NCBI GenBank assembly: GCA_900551675.1
Contig: URXH01000102.1
Span: 1-5,854, forward strand
Source: an uncultured bacterium
GTDB taxonomy: Bacteria > Cyanobacteriota > Vampirovibrionia > Gastranaerophilales > Gastranaerophilaceae
Reading direction: 5' to 3'
Length of the DNA: 5,854 nucleotides
In this document: positions 5,781 through 5,854 of the stretch, piece by piece
Layout: each line of letters begins with the position of its first letter
Numbering within the stretch: the first letter of the stretch is position 1
Notes under the pieces: generated by a model
Seen by the model: the letters and a program-made list of their open reading frames with translations, nothing else
What the model was told of the DNA's origin: nothing
The model's database searches: none
Made by a program: the position numbers and the translations under genes

Positions 5781-5802
5781 CTCCCTTTTTTGTAAAAGGG
5801 AG
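5781..5802. terminator. 9-bp hairpin after the transglycosylase gene
   Basis: CTCCCTTTT (5781-5789) pairs perfectly with AAAAGGGAG (5794-5802) around the loop TTGT, starting 15 bases after the stop codon at 5765. The position suits a terminator, but no T-run follows on the plus strand and none on the minus strand. It may instead protect the mRNA 3' end or be part of an intergenic palindromic repeat. The stem is seen directly; the function is a guess. Confidence 0.5.
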
Positions 5803-5854
5803 CGCTAAAGGGTGAGAATTTATTTAGATGGCTGTGAAGCTCGAAGGAAGTCAG
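5803..5854. other. Non-coding tail, possible edge of a dispersed repeat
   Basis: I find no gene in this final stretch. It ends in GGAAGTCAG; the octamer GGAAGTCA (5846-5853) also appears at 39-46 inside the hairpin at the other end of the window. Its purine-rich, hairpin-adjacent character resembles the non-coding start of the window. The tail is cut by the window edge, so its full structure cannot be judged. Confidence 0.3.

Overview
The window is AT-rich (roughly one third G+C by eye), densely coded bacterial DNA with six genes I consider real and short non-coding ends. Nothing in it fixes the taxon. The base composition, a membrane-anchored helical-repeat plus SLT lytic transglycosylase and a fused ManC enzyme would fit an uncultured gut-type Gram-negative such as Gastranaerophilales/Vampirovibrionia. 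That is a guess from general style, not a demonstrated assignment.

Layout. Positions 1-113 are non-coding and dominated by an imperfect long hairpin (38-108) that starts in a short 8-bp-period tandem repeat. Positions 114-1473 form a small divergent module. On the minus strand is a one-domain XRE-type DNA-binding protein. On the plus strand are an unrecognised 74-residue protein and, overlapping its stop codon by one base, a 277-residue HExxH zinc-peptidase-like protein. The control region between them carries two copies of a 13-bp direct repeat exactly 42 bp apart, an 18-bp dyad and plausible promoters in both directions. The layout recalls XRE regulator/ImmA-IrrE peptidase pairs, but the regulator lacks the C-terminal part that those peptidases cut.

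Positions 1448-3667 are a minus-strand pair, probably one transcript: manC (GDP-mannose synthesis, with a fused phosphomannose isomerase domain and a strong ribosome binding site) followed by a CheR-like methyltransferase without the usual N-terminal helical domain. The methyltransferase runs tail to tail into the peptidase gene with a 26-bp overlap. Positions 3780-5765, divergent from manC across a 112-bp spacer containing a T9 tract, encode a membrane-anchored lytic transglycosylase. The last 89 bases hold a 9-bp-stem hairpin and a tail that shares the octamer GGAAGTCA with the first hairpin, suggesting that both ends touch a dispersed intergenic repeat.

How the genes fit together: manC and the transglycosylase are both envelope functions (mannose-containing glycans; peptidoglycan remodelling). 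The methyltransferase is unassigned beyond its fold. The XRE/small protein/peptidase module is the accessory-looking part and the best candidate for something undescribed. Several genes (XRE, peptidase, methyltransferase, transglycosylase) have no convincing Shine-Dalgarno sequence, so their start choices are less secure than their stops.
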